Below the pieces are notes generated by a model. The model did no database searches, was not told where the DNA came from, and was given only the letters and a program-made list of their open reading frames with translations. From the NCBI RefSeq assembly GCF_001746415.1, contig NZ_MEHJ01000001.1, positions 4,175,001 to 4,239,000 on the forward strand: a DNA stretch of 64,000 nucleotides. Direction: 5' to 3'. Made by a program: the position numbers and the translations under genes. Below, piece after piece: positions 16,805 through 25,677 of the stretch (position 1 is its first letter; every line of letters starts with the position of its first letter). Source of the DNA: Streptomyces agglomeratus. Its GTDB lineage: Bacteria > Actinomycetota > Actinomycetes > Streptomycetales > Streptomycetaceae.

Positions 16805-19237
16805 CTACTCGCCCGGGTGGGCGAGTTCGATGTCGTGGCCGTCGACGCCGCGGCCCGTGACCGTGAGCGCTCCGGCCACCGGCGGGTAACCGGTCGCGAC
16901 GACCGTGTACTCGCCCGCGTCGAGGTCGGCGAAGGCGTACGCCCCGTCGTCCCCGGTGGTGGAGCCGGCGACCACGTTCCCGGCCGCGTCCATCAGCGTC
17001 ACGCGGGCATCGGCCAGTGGCCGCCGCCCGGCGCCGCCGCGCACGGTGCCCCGGACCAGCGCACCGGACCGGAGTACGACCTCGACCCGGGTGACGCCCT
17101 GGCCGCCGATCTCGACCGGCAGCGCCACCGGCCGGAAGCCGGCCGCGTTCACGGCGACGGTCACCGTTCCGGGGATCAGCTCGCCGAAGACGAACTCGCC
17201 CCCCTCGGCGGACTTGCCCGTGGCCAGCACGTCGCCGCGCACGTCGGTCACGACGACCATGGCGTCCCCGACGGGCAGACCGCCGTCGGCGGTGCGCACG
17301 GTGCCGGTGAGGCCGCTCGTACCGGACAGGAGGATGTCGTACGCGACGGGCTCGTCCGCCACGACCACCGTGGACGCCTGCGGCTGGAAGCCGTCGGCGG
17401 AGGCGATCAGGACGTACGAACCGGCCGCCGGGGCGTCCAGCGCGTAGCGGCCGTCCTGGGCGACCGCGCGCCCGAGCTGCCGCCCGGCCAGGGAGATCAG
17501 GGTGACGGCGGCGTGGGACACCGCCGTGCCCTCGGCCGTACGGACCGTGCCGTGCAGGGTCCTGCCGGTGGCGGGCGGGGCGGCCGCGACGGGCGCCTGC
17601 GTGGCGGCGGCCGCGTCGGCCGTCTCGGTACCCGGCTCCGCCTGCGCCGACTGCGGGGCGTCGTCGTTGGACGACTTCAGGGCGACCTCCTTCACGAACA
17701 GCACCAGGACCAGACCGACCAGCGCGATGGGCGCGGCGTACAGGAAGAGGTCCGCGATCCCGTCTCCGTACGCGCTCTCCATCACGGTCCGGATCGGCTT
17801 CGGCAGCGCGTCCATGTCCGGGATGGTGTTCCCGCCGGCCGCCGCGCCGCCCGGCTTGATGTGGAGGGCGGCCAGGCCGTCCTCGACGTAGTGCGTGATC
17901 CGGCTGGAGAGCACCGCGCCGAGCGCGGAGACGCCGACCGCGCCGCCGAGCGAGCGGGTGAAGGTGACCAGCGAGCTGGCCGCGCCGAGTTCGGCGGGCT
18001 TCACCTGGTTCTGGGAGGCCAGGACCAGGTTCTGCATCATCATGCCGAGGCCGAGGCCCAGGACCGCCATGTAGACGGCGACCTTCCAGTACTCGGTGTC
18101 GTACGTGATCGTGCTGAGCAGGCCGAGGCCCGCGACCAGGCCGACGCCGCCGCCGACCAGGAAGCCCTTCCAGCGGCCGGTCTTGGTGATGATCTGACCG
18201 GAGACCGTGGAGGAGACGAACAGGCCCGCGATCATCGGAATCGTCATGACGCCGGACATTGTCGGCGACTTGTCCCGGGCGAGCTGGAAGTACTGGCTCA
18301 GGAAGACGGTCGAGCCGAACATCGCGACACCGACGAACAGGCTGGCGAAGGACGTGAGCGCGATCGTGCGGTTGCGGAAGAAGCGCAGCGGGATCAGGGG
18401 CTCCGCGGCCTTCGTCTCGACCACGACGAAGATCAGGCCGAGCAGGACCGAGCCGCCGACCATGGCGTACGTCTGCCACGAGATCCAGTCGTAGTCGTCG
18501 CCCGCCAGGGTCACCCAGATCATCAGCAGGGAGACCGAGGCGGCCAGGAAGAACGCGCCGAGCCAGTCGATCTTCACCTTGCGGCGGACGACCGGGAGCT
18601 TGAGGGTCTTCTGGAGGAGGACCAGGGCGATCGCCGCGAACGGCACGCCGACGTAGAAGCACCAGCGCCAGCCGAGCCAGTCGGTGTCGGTGATGACGCC
18701 GCCGAGCAGCGGACCGCCGACCGTGGCGACCGCGAAGGTCGCGCCGATGTATCCGGCGTACCGGCCGCGCTCACGCGGCGGGATCATCGCGGCGATCACG
18801 ATCTGCGACAGCGCCACCAGACCGCCGGTACCGATGCCCTGGAGCACCCGGAAGGCGATGAGCGTGCCGGTGTTCTGCGAGATGCCGGCGAGCGCCGAGC
18901 CGATGACGAAGATGACCAGGGCTATCTGGACCAGCAGCTTCTGGCTGAAGAGGTCCGCCAGCTTGCCCCACAGGGGGGTGGTCACGGTCATGGACAGCAG
19001 GGCGGCGGTGACGACCCAGGTGTACGCGCTCTGGGTGCCGTCGAGGTCCCTGATGATCTCGGGGAGGGCGTTGGACACGATCGTCGACGACAGCATCGCG
19101 ACGAACATGCCGAGCAGAAGACCGGTGAGGGCCTCCATGATCTGCCGGTGAGTCATCGGCGCGCCGTCGGAGGAGTGGTGGTGGGACCCCTGCTTGGCGT
19201 GGCCGCCCCGCACACCGGCCGGTGTGGTCGTAGCCAT
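16805..19237 (-). CDS. DHA2-type MFS transporter with three C-terminal carboxypeptidase-regulatory-like domains
   Basis: 810 residues, much longer than a normal 14-TM MFS pump (about 500). Residues about 30-540 are the transporter: ALTGLLLGMFVAMLSSTIVS, motif A TPLWGKLADLFSQKLLVQ, motif C-like GATFAVATVGGPLLGG. An Ala/Pro linker then leads to three consecutive beta-sandwich repeats (GRTLHGTVRTAEGTAVSHAA, SGLTGTVRTADGGLPVGDAM, GALVRGTVRGGAGRRPLADA), each with the pattern of a CarboxypepD_reg module. The start is ATG 19237. The likely role is drug or lipid export; the function of the appended sandwiches is unknown. A MarR regulator ends 13 nt upstream of it on the same strand. Confidence 0.9.
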   Translation of the reverse strand: MATTTPAGVRGGHAKQGSHHHSSDGAPMTHRQIMEALTGLLLGMFVAMLSSTIVSNALPEIIRDLDGTQSAYTWVVTAALLSMTVTTPLWGKLADLFSQKLLVQIALVIFVIGSALAGISQNTGTLIAFRVLQGIGTGGLVALSQIVIAAMIPPRERGRYAGYIGATFAVATVGGPLLGGVITDTDWLGWRWCFYVGVPFAAIALVLLQKTLKLPVVRRKVKIDWLGAFFLAASVSLLMIWVTLAGDDYDWISWQTYAMVGGSVLLGLIFVVVETKAAEPLIPLRFFRNRTIALTSFASLFVGVAMFGSTVFLSQYFQLARDKSPTMSGVMTIPMIAGLFVSSTVSGQIITKTGRWKGFLVGGGVGLVAGLGLLSTITYDTEYWKVAVYMAVLGLGLGMMMQNLVLASQNQVKPAELGAASSLVTFTRSLGGAVGVSALGAVLSSRITHYVEDGLAALHIKPGGAAAGGNTIPDMDALPKPIRTVMESAYGDGIADLFLYAAPIALVGLVLVLFVKEVALKSSNDDAPQSAQAEPGTETADAAAATQAPVAAAPPATGRTLHGTVRTAEGTAVSHAAVTLISLAGRQLGRAVAQDGRYALDAPAAGSYVLIASADGFQPQASTVVVADEPVAYDILLSGTSGLTGTVRTADGGLPVGDAMVVVTDVRGDVLATGKSAEGGEFVFGELIPGTVTVAVNAAGFRPVALPVEIGGQGVTRVEVVLRSGALVRGTVRGGAGRRPLADARVTLMDAAGNVVAGSTTGDDGAYAFADLDAGEYTVVATGYPPVAGALTVTGRGVDGHDIELAHPGE

Positions 19238-19250
19238 TGAATTCCTTTGC

Positions 19251-19745
19251 TTACGCGGGTGTTGCGGGTGGAACGGGCACTTCTGCGTCGTGCTGGAAGT
19301 GGTGCGGAGCCCGGGCCCGGCAATCGCCGAAGCTGTTGCGCAGGCGGGCCAGCATCGTGTTGAGCTGTCCGACCTCTTCGTCGGACCAGTCGTCGAGGGC
19401 ACCGGCGAGGGCCTGGGTGTAGCGCTCGGAGAGTTCCTCCAGGAGCACCCGGCCCGCCGGGTTGAGCCGCAGGATGCGGGAGCGCTTGTCGTACGGGTCG
19501 GGGGCCCGGTCGATCCAGCCGCGCTCCGCCACGTGCGCCACGTTCCGGCTGGTTACCGACATGTCGACCGCGAGGAGCTCGGCGAGCCGGCTCATCCGCA
19601 TCTCGCCGTGCCGGTCGAGAAGGGTGAGTACGGCGGCCGATCCGGCCGGGCAGTGCGCGGGGAGGACGCGTGCGAGATCGCGCTTCACGGCACCGATGGC
19701 ACTGAGCTGCCGGGCCAGTTCCTCGAACCGGCTCTGTGCGGCCAT
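19251..19745 (-). CDS. MarR-family regulator of the downstream MFS gene
   Basis: 164 residues. MarR winged helix: CPAGSAAVLTLLDRHGEMRM, LAELLAVDMSVTSRNVAHVA and the wing RGWIDRAPDPYDKRSRILRL, flanked by dimerisation helices. ATG 19745 has GGAGG at 5 nt; the GTG at 19751 abuts that site and is rejected. It is the first gene of a three-gene minus-strand group (MarR, MFS-sandwich fusion, YceI). Two TTGC-N5-GCAA palindromes directly upstream imply autorepression of the operon. Confidence 0.9.
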   Translation of the reverse strand: MAAQSRFEELARQLSAIGAVKRDLARVLPAHCPAGSAAVLTLLDRHGEMRMSRLAELLAVDMSVTSRNVAHVAERGWIDRAPDPYDKRSRILRLNPAGRVLLEELSERYTQALAGALDDWSDEEVGQLNTMLARLRNSFGDCRARAPHHFQHDAEVPVPPATPA

Positions 19746-19765
19746 GGGCACCTCCGAACATCTTG

Positions 19766-19807
19766 TTGCTTAGGGCAACCATAGAAGTAGTTGGTTGCTC
19801 CAGGCAA
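19766..19807. promoter_or_regulatory. Paired MarR-type operators
   Basis: TTGCTTAGGGCAA at 19766-19778 and TTGCTCCAGGCAA at 19795-19807 share the palindrome TTGC-N5-GCAA, 29 bp centre to centre, immediately upstream of the MarR start. Confidence 0.7.
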
Positions 19808-19956
19808 ACGAATTCGGGCCTGTGGGAGTAAAGGAACCCAAAAGGCTCCGTGCGCGACGGGTCAAGGACGTCCGGGGGGCCGGTAAAGCCGCAGATCACG
19901 CCGGGCGGAGGGTCCGGGGGTGTGCTGAGCGGCCCACTTCGCTAGGGTCGTGCCCC

Positions 19957-20172
19957 ATGGCACACAACCCCCATGCTCCGCAGGGCCCCGAGGGTCAGCA
20001 CGACCCGGCGGGCAGCACCCAGATGTTCCGCGCCTTCGTGGACGACGGCGAACCGCAGCGACAGCAGCCGGCCGCGGCCACCGCGCCGGGCGGCCCCAGG
20101 ACCGGCCTGATCGTCGGCGTCGTGGCCGTCGTCGTGATCCTCGCGGCGGTCGCCTGGCTCGCGTTCGGCTGA
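19957..20172 (+). CDS. Small single-pass membrane protein
   Basis: 71 residues. A polar N-terminal half (HAPQGPEGQHDPAGSTQMF, then a Gln/Pro/Ala-rich segment) is followed by one C-terminal hydrophobic helix, GLIVGVVAVVVILAAVAWLAF, ending Gly. Tail-anchored-like topology, no cysteines. Codon use is typical of coding DNA. No family recognised. The gene stands alone on the plus strand between two minus-strand genes. Confidence 0.68.
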   Translation: MAHNPHAPQGPEGQHDPAGSTQMFRAFVDDGEPQRQQPAAATAPGGPRTGLIVGVVAVVVILAAVAWLAFG

Positions 20173-20239
20173 TCACGCACCGCGCGGATCACCCGACGCA
20201 TCCGATCGGTCCGCGTATCTGATCGCTCCGCCCGGCCGG

Positions 20240-21142
20240 TCACTTCCAGTCGGCCGTGACGTCCTGGGTCTCGACACGCATGCCCAGCGGCACCCGCCAG
20301 GCGTCCACGCACACGGTGTACGTCTTCGTCACGGCCGCACCCGCGGCGATCGGCCCGGGCAGCGGCTGGGTCGACGTCCGCGTGCCCCAGTCCACACCGA
20401 GCGCGCCGATGATGTGCGTCCCGAACGTCACGGTGCCCGAACGGACCGCCGATTCCCCGGTGTTGCGGAACGGTACGGTCACCTGCTCGCACCACCGCTT
20501 CTCGCGGGGGGGCAGCAGGGGGTCGCCGACCTTGAGCACGGCCGGTCCGGCGGGCGGCGCGGGGGAGGCGCCACCGGAGCCGTCTCCTGTCCCCGGGCCG
20601 TCTCCCGGCGGTCCTGGCGAGTCCGGTGATCCGGGCGGCCCCGGGGTGCCGGGCGACCCGCCGGCCGGCGGCTTCGCCGGCGTATCGCCGCCACCGGTAC
20701 CGCCGCCGCCCCCACCCGTACCGGCGCTGCCGCCCCCGTCAGGGGCCTGTGGCTTTCCCGGGGCCGCGGGAGCGTGCGTCGCGCCGGGGTCCCCGCCCTC
20801 GGCGTCCGGCCCGTCGGACTTGGAAGCCCTGCCGTCGCGGGGAACGGCCGCACCGGCCTCCGCACCGACGGCGGGGGAGCCGCGCCCGTCGCCACCGCTA
20901 CGCGCACCGCCGCGCGAGGCGTCGTCGCCGTCGAGCGGTACCAGTTCGACCCCGCCCTCCGGCGGTACGGCCCGTCCCGGCGCCCGCTCCGGACCCCGGC
21001 CCGCCGCTCCGATCGCCGCATAGCCGTCGTCGTCGCCGTTCCCGCCGCCGCACGCGGCCAGTACCCCGCCCAGACCCAGCACAACCGCCGCGGCGCCCGT
21101 AGCGGCACCTCGGCGGCCGTGCGTCAGACCATGACGTCGCAT
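20240..21142 (-). CDS. Putative lipoprotein with Pro/Gly-rich stalk
   Basis: 300 residues. The N-terminus MRRHGLTHGRRGAATG leads into a hydrophobic segment and the lipobox-like LAACGG, so membrane anchoring through Cys near residue 31 is likely. A long Gly/Pro/Asp/Ser-rich stalk (about 35-200) precedes a C-terminal beta domain (VLKVGDPLLPPREKRWCEQV, then TYTVCVDAWRVPLGMRVETQ) with two Cys that could pair. Function unknown. It is the gene downstream of the two sigma factors on the same strand, but a gap of about 80 nt leaves co-transcription open. Confidence 0.78.
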   Translation of the reverse strand: MRRHGLTHGRRGAATGAAAVVLGLGGVLAACGGGNGDDDGYAAIGAAGRGPERAPGRAVPPEGGVELVPLDGDDASRGGARSGGDGRGSPAVGAEAGAAVPRDGRASKSDGPDAEGGDPGATHAPAAPGKPQAPDGGGSAGTGGGGGGTGGGDTPAKPPAGGSPGTPGPPGSPDSPGPPGDGPGTGDGSGGASPAPPAGPAVLKVGDPLLPPREKRWCEQVTVPFRNTGESAVRSGTVTFGTHIIGALGVDWGTRTSTQPLPGPIAAGAAVTKTYTVCVDAWRVPLGMRVETQDVTADWK

Positions 21143-21221
21143 CGCGCCAGTGTGTCTGACGCACCGTCAATTAGAAACCCCGCCGACCGACCCCGCCGAC
21201 CGACCCGGCCGATCGCGGAGG

Positions 21222-22088
21222 TCAGTCCGCGATGAGCCCTTCCCGCAACTGCGACAGCGTGCGCGTCAGCAGCCGCGAGACATGCATCTGCGAGATGCCG
21301 ACCTCTTCACCGATCTGGGACTGCGTCATGTTCGCGAAGAACCGCAGCATGATGATCTGGCGCTCGCGCGGCGGCAGTTTGGCCAACAGCGGCTTCAGCG
21401 ACTCGCGGTACTCGACGCCTTCCAGCGCCGTGTCCTCGTAGCCGAGCCGGTCCGCCAGTGAACCCTCGCCGCCGTCGTCCTCCGGGGAGGGCGAGTCCAG
21501 AGAGCTCGCGGTGTAGGCGTTGCCCACCGCCAGCCCGTCGACGACGTCCTCCTCCGACACCCCCAGTACGGCGGCGAGTTCGGGGACGGTCGGCGACCGG
21601 TCGAGCTTCTGCGCGAGGTCGTCGCTGGCCTTCGTGAGCGCGAGGCGCAGCTCCTGGAGGCGGCGCGGGACCCGTACCGACCAACTCGTGTCACGGAAGA
21701 AGCGCTTGATCTCGCCGACCACCGTGGGCATCGCGAACGTCGGGAATTCGACGCCCCGTTCGCAGTCGAACCGGTCGATCGCCTTGATCAGGCCGATCGT
21801 TCCGACCTGGACGATGTCTTCCATCGGCTCGTTGCGGCTGCGGAAACGGGCCGCGGCGTAACGCACCAGGGGGAGGTTGAGTTCGATGAGCGTGTCCCGT
21901 ACGTACGTACGGTCAGGGCTGTCCTTGTCCAGGGCGGCGAGCCGCAGGAAGAGCGAGCGGGACAGAGTGCGGGTGTCGATTGCTTCCGGCTGTGCGGCGA
22001 CGAGCGGCGGCTGAGGAGCCGTCACCTGGTCGAGCACGGCGGGCACTTCCTTCGTGAGCACCTTCGAGCTGCCCTGTTCTGCGGACAT
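21222..22088 (-). CDS. sigN: SigB/F/G-group RNA polymerase sigma factor (SigN-like)
   Basis: 288 residues. Region 2 reads [40 protein letters not shown] and [20 protein letters not shown]; region 3 is RVPRRLQELRLALTKASDDL; region 4 is LPPRERQIIMLRFFANMTQS and [17 protein letters not shown]. All are typical of stress/sporulation sigma factors. ATG 22088 follows GAAAGGGGGCC. The symbol rests on its position directly next to the SigF homologue, as I recall for SCO4034/SCO4035. No anti-sigma factor is adjacent. It probably directs a developmental or stress regulon. Confidence 0.88.
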   Translation of the reverse strand: MSAEQGSSKVLTKEVPAVLDQVTAPQPPLVAAQPEAIDTRTLSRSLFLRLAALDKDSPDRTYVRDTLIELNLPLVRYAAARFRSRNEPMEDIVQVGTIGLIKAIDRFDCERGVEFPTFAMPTVVGEIKRFFRDTSWSVRVPRRLQELRLALTKASDDLAQKLDRSPTVPELAAVLGVSEEDVVDGLAVGNAYTASSLDSPSPEDDGGEGSLADRLGYEDTALEGVEYRESLKPLLAKLPPRERQIIMLRFFANMTQSQIGEEVGISQMHVSRLLTRTLSQLREGLIAD

Positions 22089-22309
22089 GCCGGCCCCCTT
22101 TCAAGCACTGAGGTCGCTGACGGTAGCGGCGGACGCTCCCGTCGGAGGAAGCAGCCTCCACCTGAATACCGGCGGCGGAGCTGCGGCAAACGCGGTTCCA
22201 GCAGAATGTCACATGTCGGCAACACGCTGTAGCGCCAAGTCGACAAATCTGCGCAGGAAAAGGGGGGTGTGCGGCTTTTCGGCCATTCGACGGGTACTAC
22301 CCGATCCGG

Positions 22310-23168
22310 TTACGCCTCGATTCGATTTGCGGATCTGAGGCGGGCGAAGCTCCTCGCCAGAAGTCTTGACACATGCATCTGCGAGACGCCCAGTTCGGCA
22401 CTGATCTGGGACTGCGTCAGATTGTTGTAGTACCGGAGCAGCAAAATCCGCTGCTCGCGCTCGGGCAGCTGTACGAGCAGGTGCCGCACGAGGTCGCGGT
22501 GTTCGACGCCGGCCAGTGCCGGGTCCTCGTAACCGAGCCGGTCGAGCAGCCCCGGCAGCCCGTCACCCTCCTGGGCGGCCTCCAGCGAGGTCGCGTGGTA
22601 CGAGCGCCCCGCCTCGATGCACGCCAGTACCTCGTCCTCGGGGATGCGCAGGCGCTCGGCAATCTCGGCGGTCGTGGGAGAGCGTCCGTGGGCCGTCGTG
22701 AGGTCCTCGGTGGCCCCGCTGACCTGCACCCACAGTTCGTGCAGCCGCCGGGGCACGTGGACGGTTCTGACGTTGTCGCGGAAGTACCGCTTGATCTCGC
22801 CCACGACGGTCGGCATCGCGAAGGTGGGGAACTGCACGCCGCGGTCGGGGTCGAACCGGTCGATCGCGTTGATCAGCCCGATCGTTCCGACCTGTACGAC
22901 GTCCTCCATGGGCTCGTTGCGGCTGCGGAACCGGGCGGCGGCGTACCGGACCAGGGGCAGGTTCGCCTCGATGAGCACCCCGCGCACGCGGTTGTGCTCG
23001 GGCGTACCCGGGGCCAGCTCCTTCAGCTCGGCGAACAGCACCTGCGTGAGGGCCCTGGTGTCCGCGCCGCGGCTTTTGGGGGTGCTTCCCGCCGGGGGTC
23101 GGGGCGGTCTCGGGAGGGAGTGGTTGGAGCTGCTGGGGTGGTGCTTGAGGCGCTGTACTGGCCGGCAC
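22310..23168 (-). CDS. sigF: Sporulation sigma factor SigF homologue, N-terminus in a different frame
   Basis: The frame ending at 22310 gives a full SigB/F-type core: [80 protein letters not shown] and [17 protein letters not shown]. Its first standard start (GTG 23041) falls inside a conserved stretch ([17 protein letters not shown]) whose upstream part has no start before a TGA near 23173. The expected N-terminus [10 protein letters not shown], behind an AAGGGG site and GTG 23168, lies in another frame. The two frames join if one extra base is removed near 23088-23098. An assembly indel or a real lesion is possible. The role, late sporulation sigma factor, follows from the family and neighbourhood. 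Confidence 0.82.
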
Positions 23169-23303
23169 GGTCACGCCACCCCTTCTCTCGGTCAACCACG
23201 GTCAACTCATCCGTCAAAAGCGGTCATAGCATCACAAGACATGTGCACTGTGTGCAAGCACCGCATAACTCCGTGTTGACACCAAGTGGGGATGTAAACA
23301 TGC

Positions 23304-23331
23304 AAAAACCCCACACCTGAACGGTGCGGGG
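23304..23331 (-). terminator. Rho-independent terminator after Dabb gene
   Basis: On the minus strand, CCCCGCACC pairs with GGTGTGGGG (one mismatch) and is followed by TTTTT, 18 nt after the Dabb stop codon. Confidence 0.85.
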
Positions 23332-23348
23332 CCTGCTGGCGCGGGGTC

Positions 23349-23642
23349 TCAGAACTCGTAGTCGGCGATCACCCACGTGGCGAATTCACGCCACTGACCG
23401 GCGGCCGCCTGGTGGGCCGGGTGCTCGATGTACCGCTTCAGTGCCTCGCGGTCCGCGACCGCCGAGTTGATGGCGAAGTCGTACGCGATGGGCCGGTCGG
23501 TGATGTTCCAGGCGCACTCCCAGAACTCCAGTTCGGGGACGACACCGTCGAGCTCCTCGAACGCCTTCACGCCGGCGAGGACGCAGGGCTCGTCCCGCTC
23601 GACACCCTCGTTGAGCTTGAAGAGGACCAGATGGCGGATCAA
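23349..23642 (-). CDS. Dabb-family (stress-responsive A/B barrel) protein
   Basis: 97 residues. MIRHLVLFKLNEGVERDEPC at the N-terminus, ECAWNITDRPIAYDFAINSA in the middle and LKRYIEHPAHQAAAGQWREF at the end match the dimeric alpha/beta-barrel Dabb family. Known relatives range from stress proteins to polyketide cyclases; no reaction is assigned. It is followed on the same strand by an intrinsic terminator and preceded by a 54-residue membrane peptide gene 9 nt away, so the two are probably co-transcribed. Confidence 0.88.
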   Translation of the reverse strand: MIRHLVLFKLNEGVERDEPCVLAGVKAFEELDGVVPELEFWECAWNITDRPIAYDFAINSAVADREALKRYIEHPAHQAAAGQWREFATWVIADYEF

Positions 23643-23651
23643 GGGGTACTC

Positions 23652-23816
23652 CTACTGGATCAGCTGGGACATGAACTCGCCGACGCCCTGGGCGGCACTG
23701 GACACGCCCTCGAAGCCTATCTGGACCAGATCGGCCGCCCGCTCGGGGGACGTGATGATCGTGTACAGCACGAAGACGACGAGCATGTACAGCGCTATCT
23801 TCTTCGTTTGCACCAT
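23652..23816 (-). CDS. Small membrane protein (54 residues)
   Basis: Starts at ATG 23816 with GGGGAGG 8 nt upstream, which fixes the start despite a longer open frame into the terminator and tRNA. The sequence has one hydrophobic helix (IALYMLVVFVLYTIIT) after MVQTKK, then an amphipathic tail (ADLVQIGFEGVSSAAQGVGE). No family known to me. It sits directly upstream of the Dabb gene. Confidence 0.72.
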   Translation of the reverse strand: MVQTKKIALYMLVVFVLYTIITSPERAADLVQIGFEGVSSAAQGVGEFMSQLIQ

Positions 23817-23869
23817 CTGTGCGGCCTCCCCTGCCGGTCCCGTGAGTCGCGTGAGTCTAACCGCACAAC

Positions 23870-23904
23870 ACGAGAGCCCCGACTCGGGGAGTCGGGGCTC
23901 TCGT
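23870..23904. terminator. Bidirectional hairpin between tRNA-Ser and small ORF
   Basis: A 16-bp perfect stem (ACGAGAGCCCCGACTC with its complement, 23870-23885 and 23889-23904) with a 3-nt loop lies 6 nt downstream of the minus-strand tRNA-Ser(CGA). Confidence 0.85.
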
Positions 23905-23910
23905 TCTGAG

Positions 23911-23997
23911 CGGTAGCGGTGGGATTTGAACCCACGGATAGCTTGCACCATCACACGCTTTCGAGGCGTGCTCCTTAGGCCACTCGGACACGCTACC
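23911..23997 (-). tRNA. tRNA-Ser (anticodon CGA)
   Basis: Acceptor GGTAGCG/CGCTACC with discriminator G. Anticodon stem CACGC/GCGTG encloses CTCGAAA, giving CGA. Long variable arm, T arm with TTCAAAT. 87 nt. Confidence 0.95.
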
Positions 23998-24126
23998 GAG
24001 AGAGAGCTTAGCCCACACCGGGCCGTGCTCCGAAATCGGTTCCCCGGCGTTCCCTCCGGAGAGCCGTCAGCAGTCCCTCAGAGGTCCCTCAGAGGTCCCT
24101 CGGCGGTCCTGCGGAGAAGGAGACCG

Positions 24127-24630
24127 TCAGCGGTCCCTGAAGAAGGCCGTCAGCTGCGCCGAACACTCCCTTTCGAGGACACCGTGGATCACTTCGGGCC
24201 GGTGGTTCAGCCTCCGGTCCCGTACGACGTCCCAGAGCGAGCCGGCGGCGCCCGCCTTCTCGTCGAGCGCTCCGTAGACCACCCGCTCCACCCGGGACTG
24301 CACGAGTGCTCCCGCGCACATCGTGCAGGGTTCCAGGGTGACGACGAGCGTGCAGCCCGTCAGCCGCCACTCGCCGAGCTCGCGCGCCGCCCTGCGGATG
24401 GCCAGCACCTCGGCGTGCGCCGTCGGATCACCCGTGGCCTCGCGCTCGTTGTGTCCCGCCGCGAGCAGCGAGCCGTCGGGAGCCAGCAGGACGGCGCCGA
24501 CCGGCACATCGCCGGCCTCCGCCGCCCGCGCCGCCTCGTCCAGGGCAAGGCGCATGGGCGCCCGCCACCGGTCCCGGACCGGGTCCGGTCCGGGGTCCGG
24601 TTGCTGTTCCTCTGTCACCGCGGGGTTCAC
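24127..24630 (-). CDS. tadA: tRNA adenosine(34) deaminase TadA
   Basis: 167 residues. Zinc-dependent deaminase motifs are intact: TAHAEVLAIRRAA (catalytic HAE near residue 72) and TLEPCTMCAGA (PCxxC near residue 102), plus VPVGAVLLAPDG and the C-terminal RVVYGALDEKAGAAGSLWDV. It converts A34 to inosine in tRNA-Arg(ACG), which is encoded in this window at 2160. Its GTG start overlaps by one base the stop of the tRNA adenosine deaminase-associated protein gene, so the two are coupled. Confidence 0.96.
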   Translation of the reverse strand: MNPAVTEEQQPDPGPDPVRDRWRAPMRLALDEAARAAEAGDVPVGAVLLAPDGSLLAAGHNEREATGDPTAHAEVLAIRRAARELGEWRLTGCTLVVTLEPCTMCAGALVQSRVERVVYGALDEKAGAAGSLWDVVRDRRLNHRPEVIHGVLERECSAQLTAFFRDR

Positions 24631-25187
24631 TACTGGACGGTCTCCAGTACGTCGGCGGCCCCCAGCGCGTCGGCGATCTCCACAAGGGCGTCCGTGCCGA
24701 GCGCCAGCAGGTCCTTGTCGGAGAGGCCGAGGTCCGCGAGGATCCCCGTTTCCCCGACCGGACCCGCCGGTACGACGCCGCCGTCGTCCGCCGTGATCTC
24801 CTCCTCGTCGTTTTCGTCGTTCCCGTTGATGGTTTCCGCGTCCGGTTCACCGTCCTCGGTGCCGTCGAGGTCGACGAGCTCCTCCAGGGCGTCCAGGTCC
24901 TCGGGGTCCCGGCCGAGCAGTTCGTCGGTGAGCAGGATCTCCCCGTACGAGGAACGGGCGGCCGCGGCCGCGTCGGAGACATAGATGCGCGGGTCCTCCT
25001 CGCCGTCCACCCGGACGAGGCCGAACCATGCGTCTTCCTGCTCGATGAAGACGATCACCGTGTCGTCGTCGACCGTGGCCTCGCGGGCCAGATCGGTCAG
25101 GTCGGACAGGGTTTCCACGTCGTCGAGCTCCGTGTCGCTCGCTTTCCACCCGTCTTCGGTGCGCGCGAGCAGTGCGGCGAAGTACAC
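24630..25187 (-). CDS. tRNA adenosine deaminase-associated protein
   Basis: 185-residue acidic protein. It opens with (V)[19 protein letters not shown], contains [20 protein letters not shown] and [20 protein letters not shown], then a strongly acidic insert (Asp/Glu-rich, about 105-145) and a C-terminal helix pair ending [14 protein letters not shown]. This family is named for its constant pairing with tadA in actinobacteria; the molecular role is not established. GTG 25187 follows GGGAGAG. A much longer open frame upstream is a shadow without coding character. Confidence 0.88.
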   Translation of the reverse strand: MYFAALLARTEDGWKASDTELDDVETLSDLTDLAREATVDDDTVIVFIEQEDAWFGLVRVDGEEDPRIYVSDAAAAARSSYGEILLTDELLGRDPEDLDALEELVDLDGTEDGEPDAETINGNDENDEEEITADDGGVVPAGPVGETGILADLGLSDKDLLALGTDALVEIADALGAADVLETVQ

Positions 25188-25371
25188 CGTGACTCTCCCA
25201 CTGGTCTTGAGAAGTGCCGGTTGGAGTTCCTCCCGGCCGGAGGGTGTGCCTGAGGTGGGGAGAAACCGTTTCGCAGCTCCGAGCCCCGCCCACTCGGAAT
25301 CGTGGCAGAAGAAAGCGTTCCGCGAGAGGTCTTCCGCTCTTGCGTCGTGTACCAGTCCTGCGAGAACGCCC

Positions 25372-25569
25372 CTACCAGCGGAAGGTACGCATCCGCATCT
25401 GCTGCCGCATCCGCGCCGCCCGGGCCCGGCGCGGCTGTACCCGCTCGCGCAGTGCCTTCGCCTCGTTGAGTTCGCGCAGGAACTGGGCGCGCCGCCGCCT
25501 GCGGTCGGCCTCCCCGGTGCCTTCCCGCCGTTCCTGGTCCTGTTCCCGCTCCTGGTCCTCGTCCGGCAT
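25372..25569 (-). CDS. Small Arg/Glu-rich protein
   Basis: 65 residues, highly charged: [15 protein letters not shown] at the start, then [20 protein letters not shown] and a basic tail with [13 protein letters not shown]. Probably a single long helix that could bind nucleic acid. The start ATG 25569 lies within an unusually dense stretch of Arg/Glu codons; a GTG nine bases upstream is the alternative. Located between the tadA pair and divergent upp; no recognised family. Confidence 0.6.
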   Translation of the reverse strand: MPDEDQEREQDQERREGTGEADRRRRRAQFLRELNEAKALRERVQPRRARAARMRQQMRMRTFRW

Positions 25570-25677
25570 CGGCCACACCACCCCAAGCCCGAGTCTGCCC
25601 CCCCCACCCCACCTTCCCCCGGCCGGCGTGTTGATGCCAGCGCGAGCGGGCCCGTATGCCCGGTTACTGTTGACGTC

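Noticed and set aside
16043..19240. 1065-codon plus-strand open frame
   Set aside because: Antisense to the MFS-sandwich and YceI genes; composition is Arg/Gly/Asp/His-rich with no motifs.
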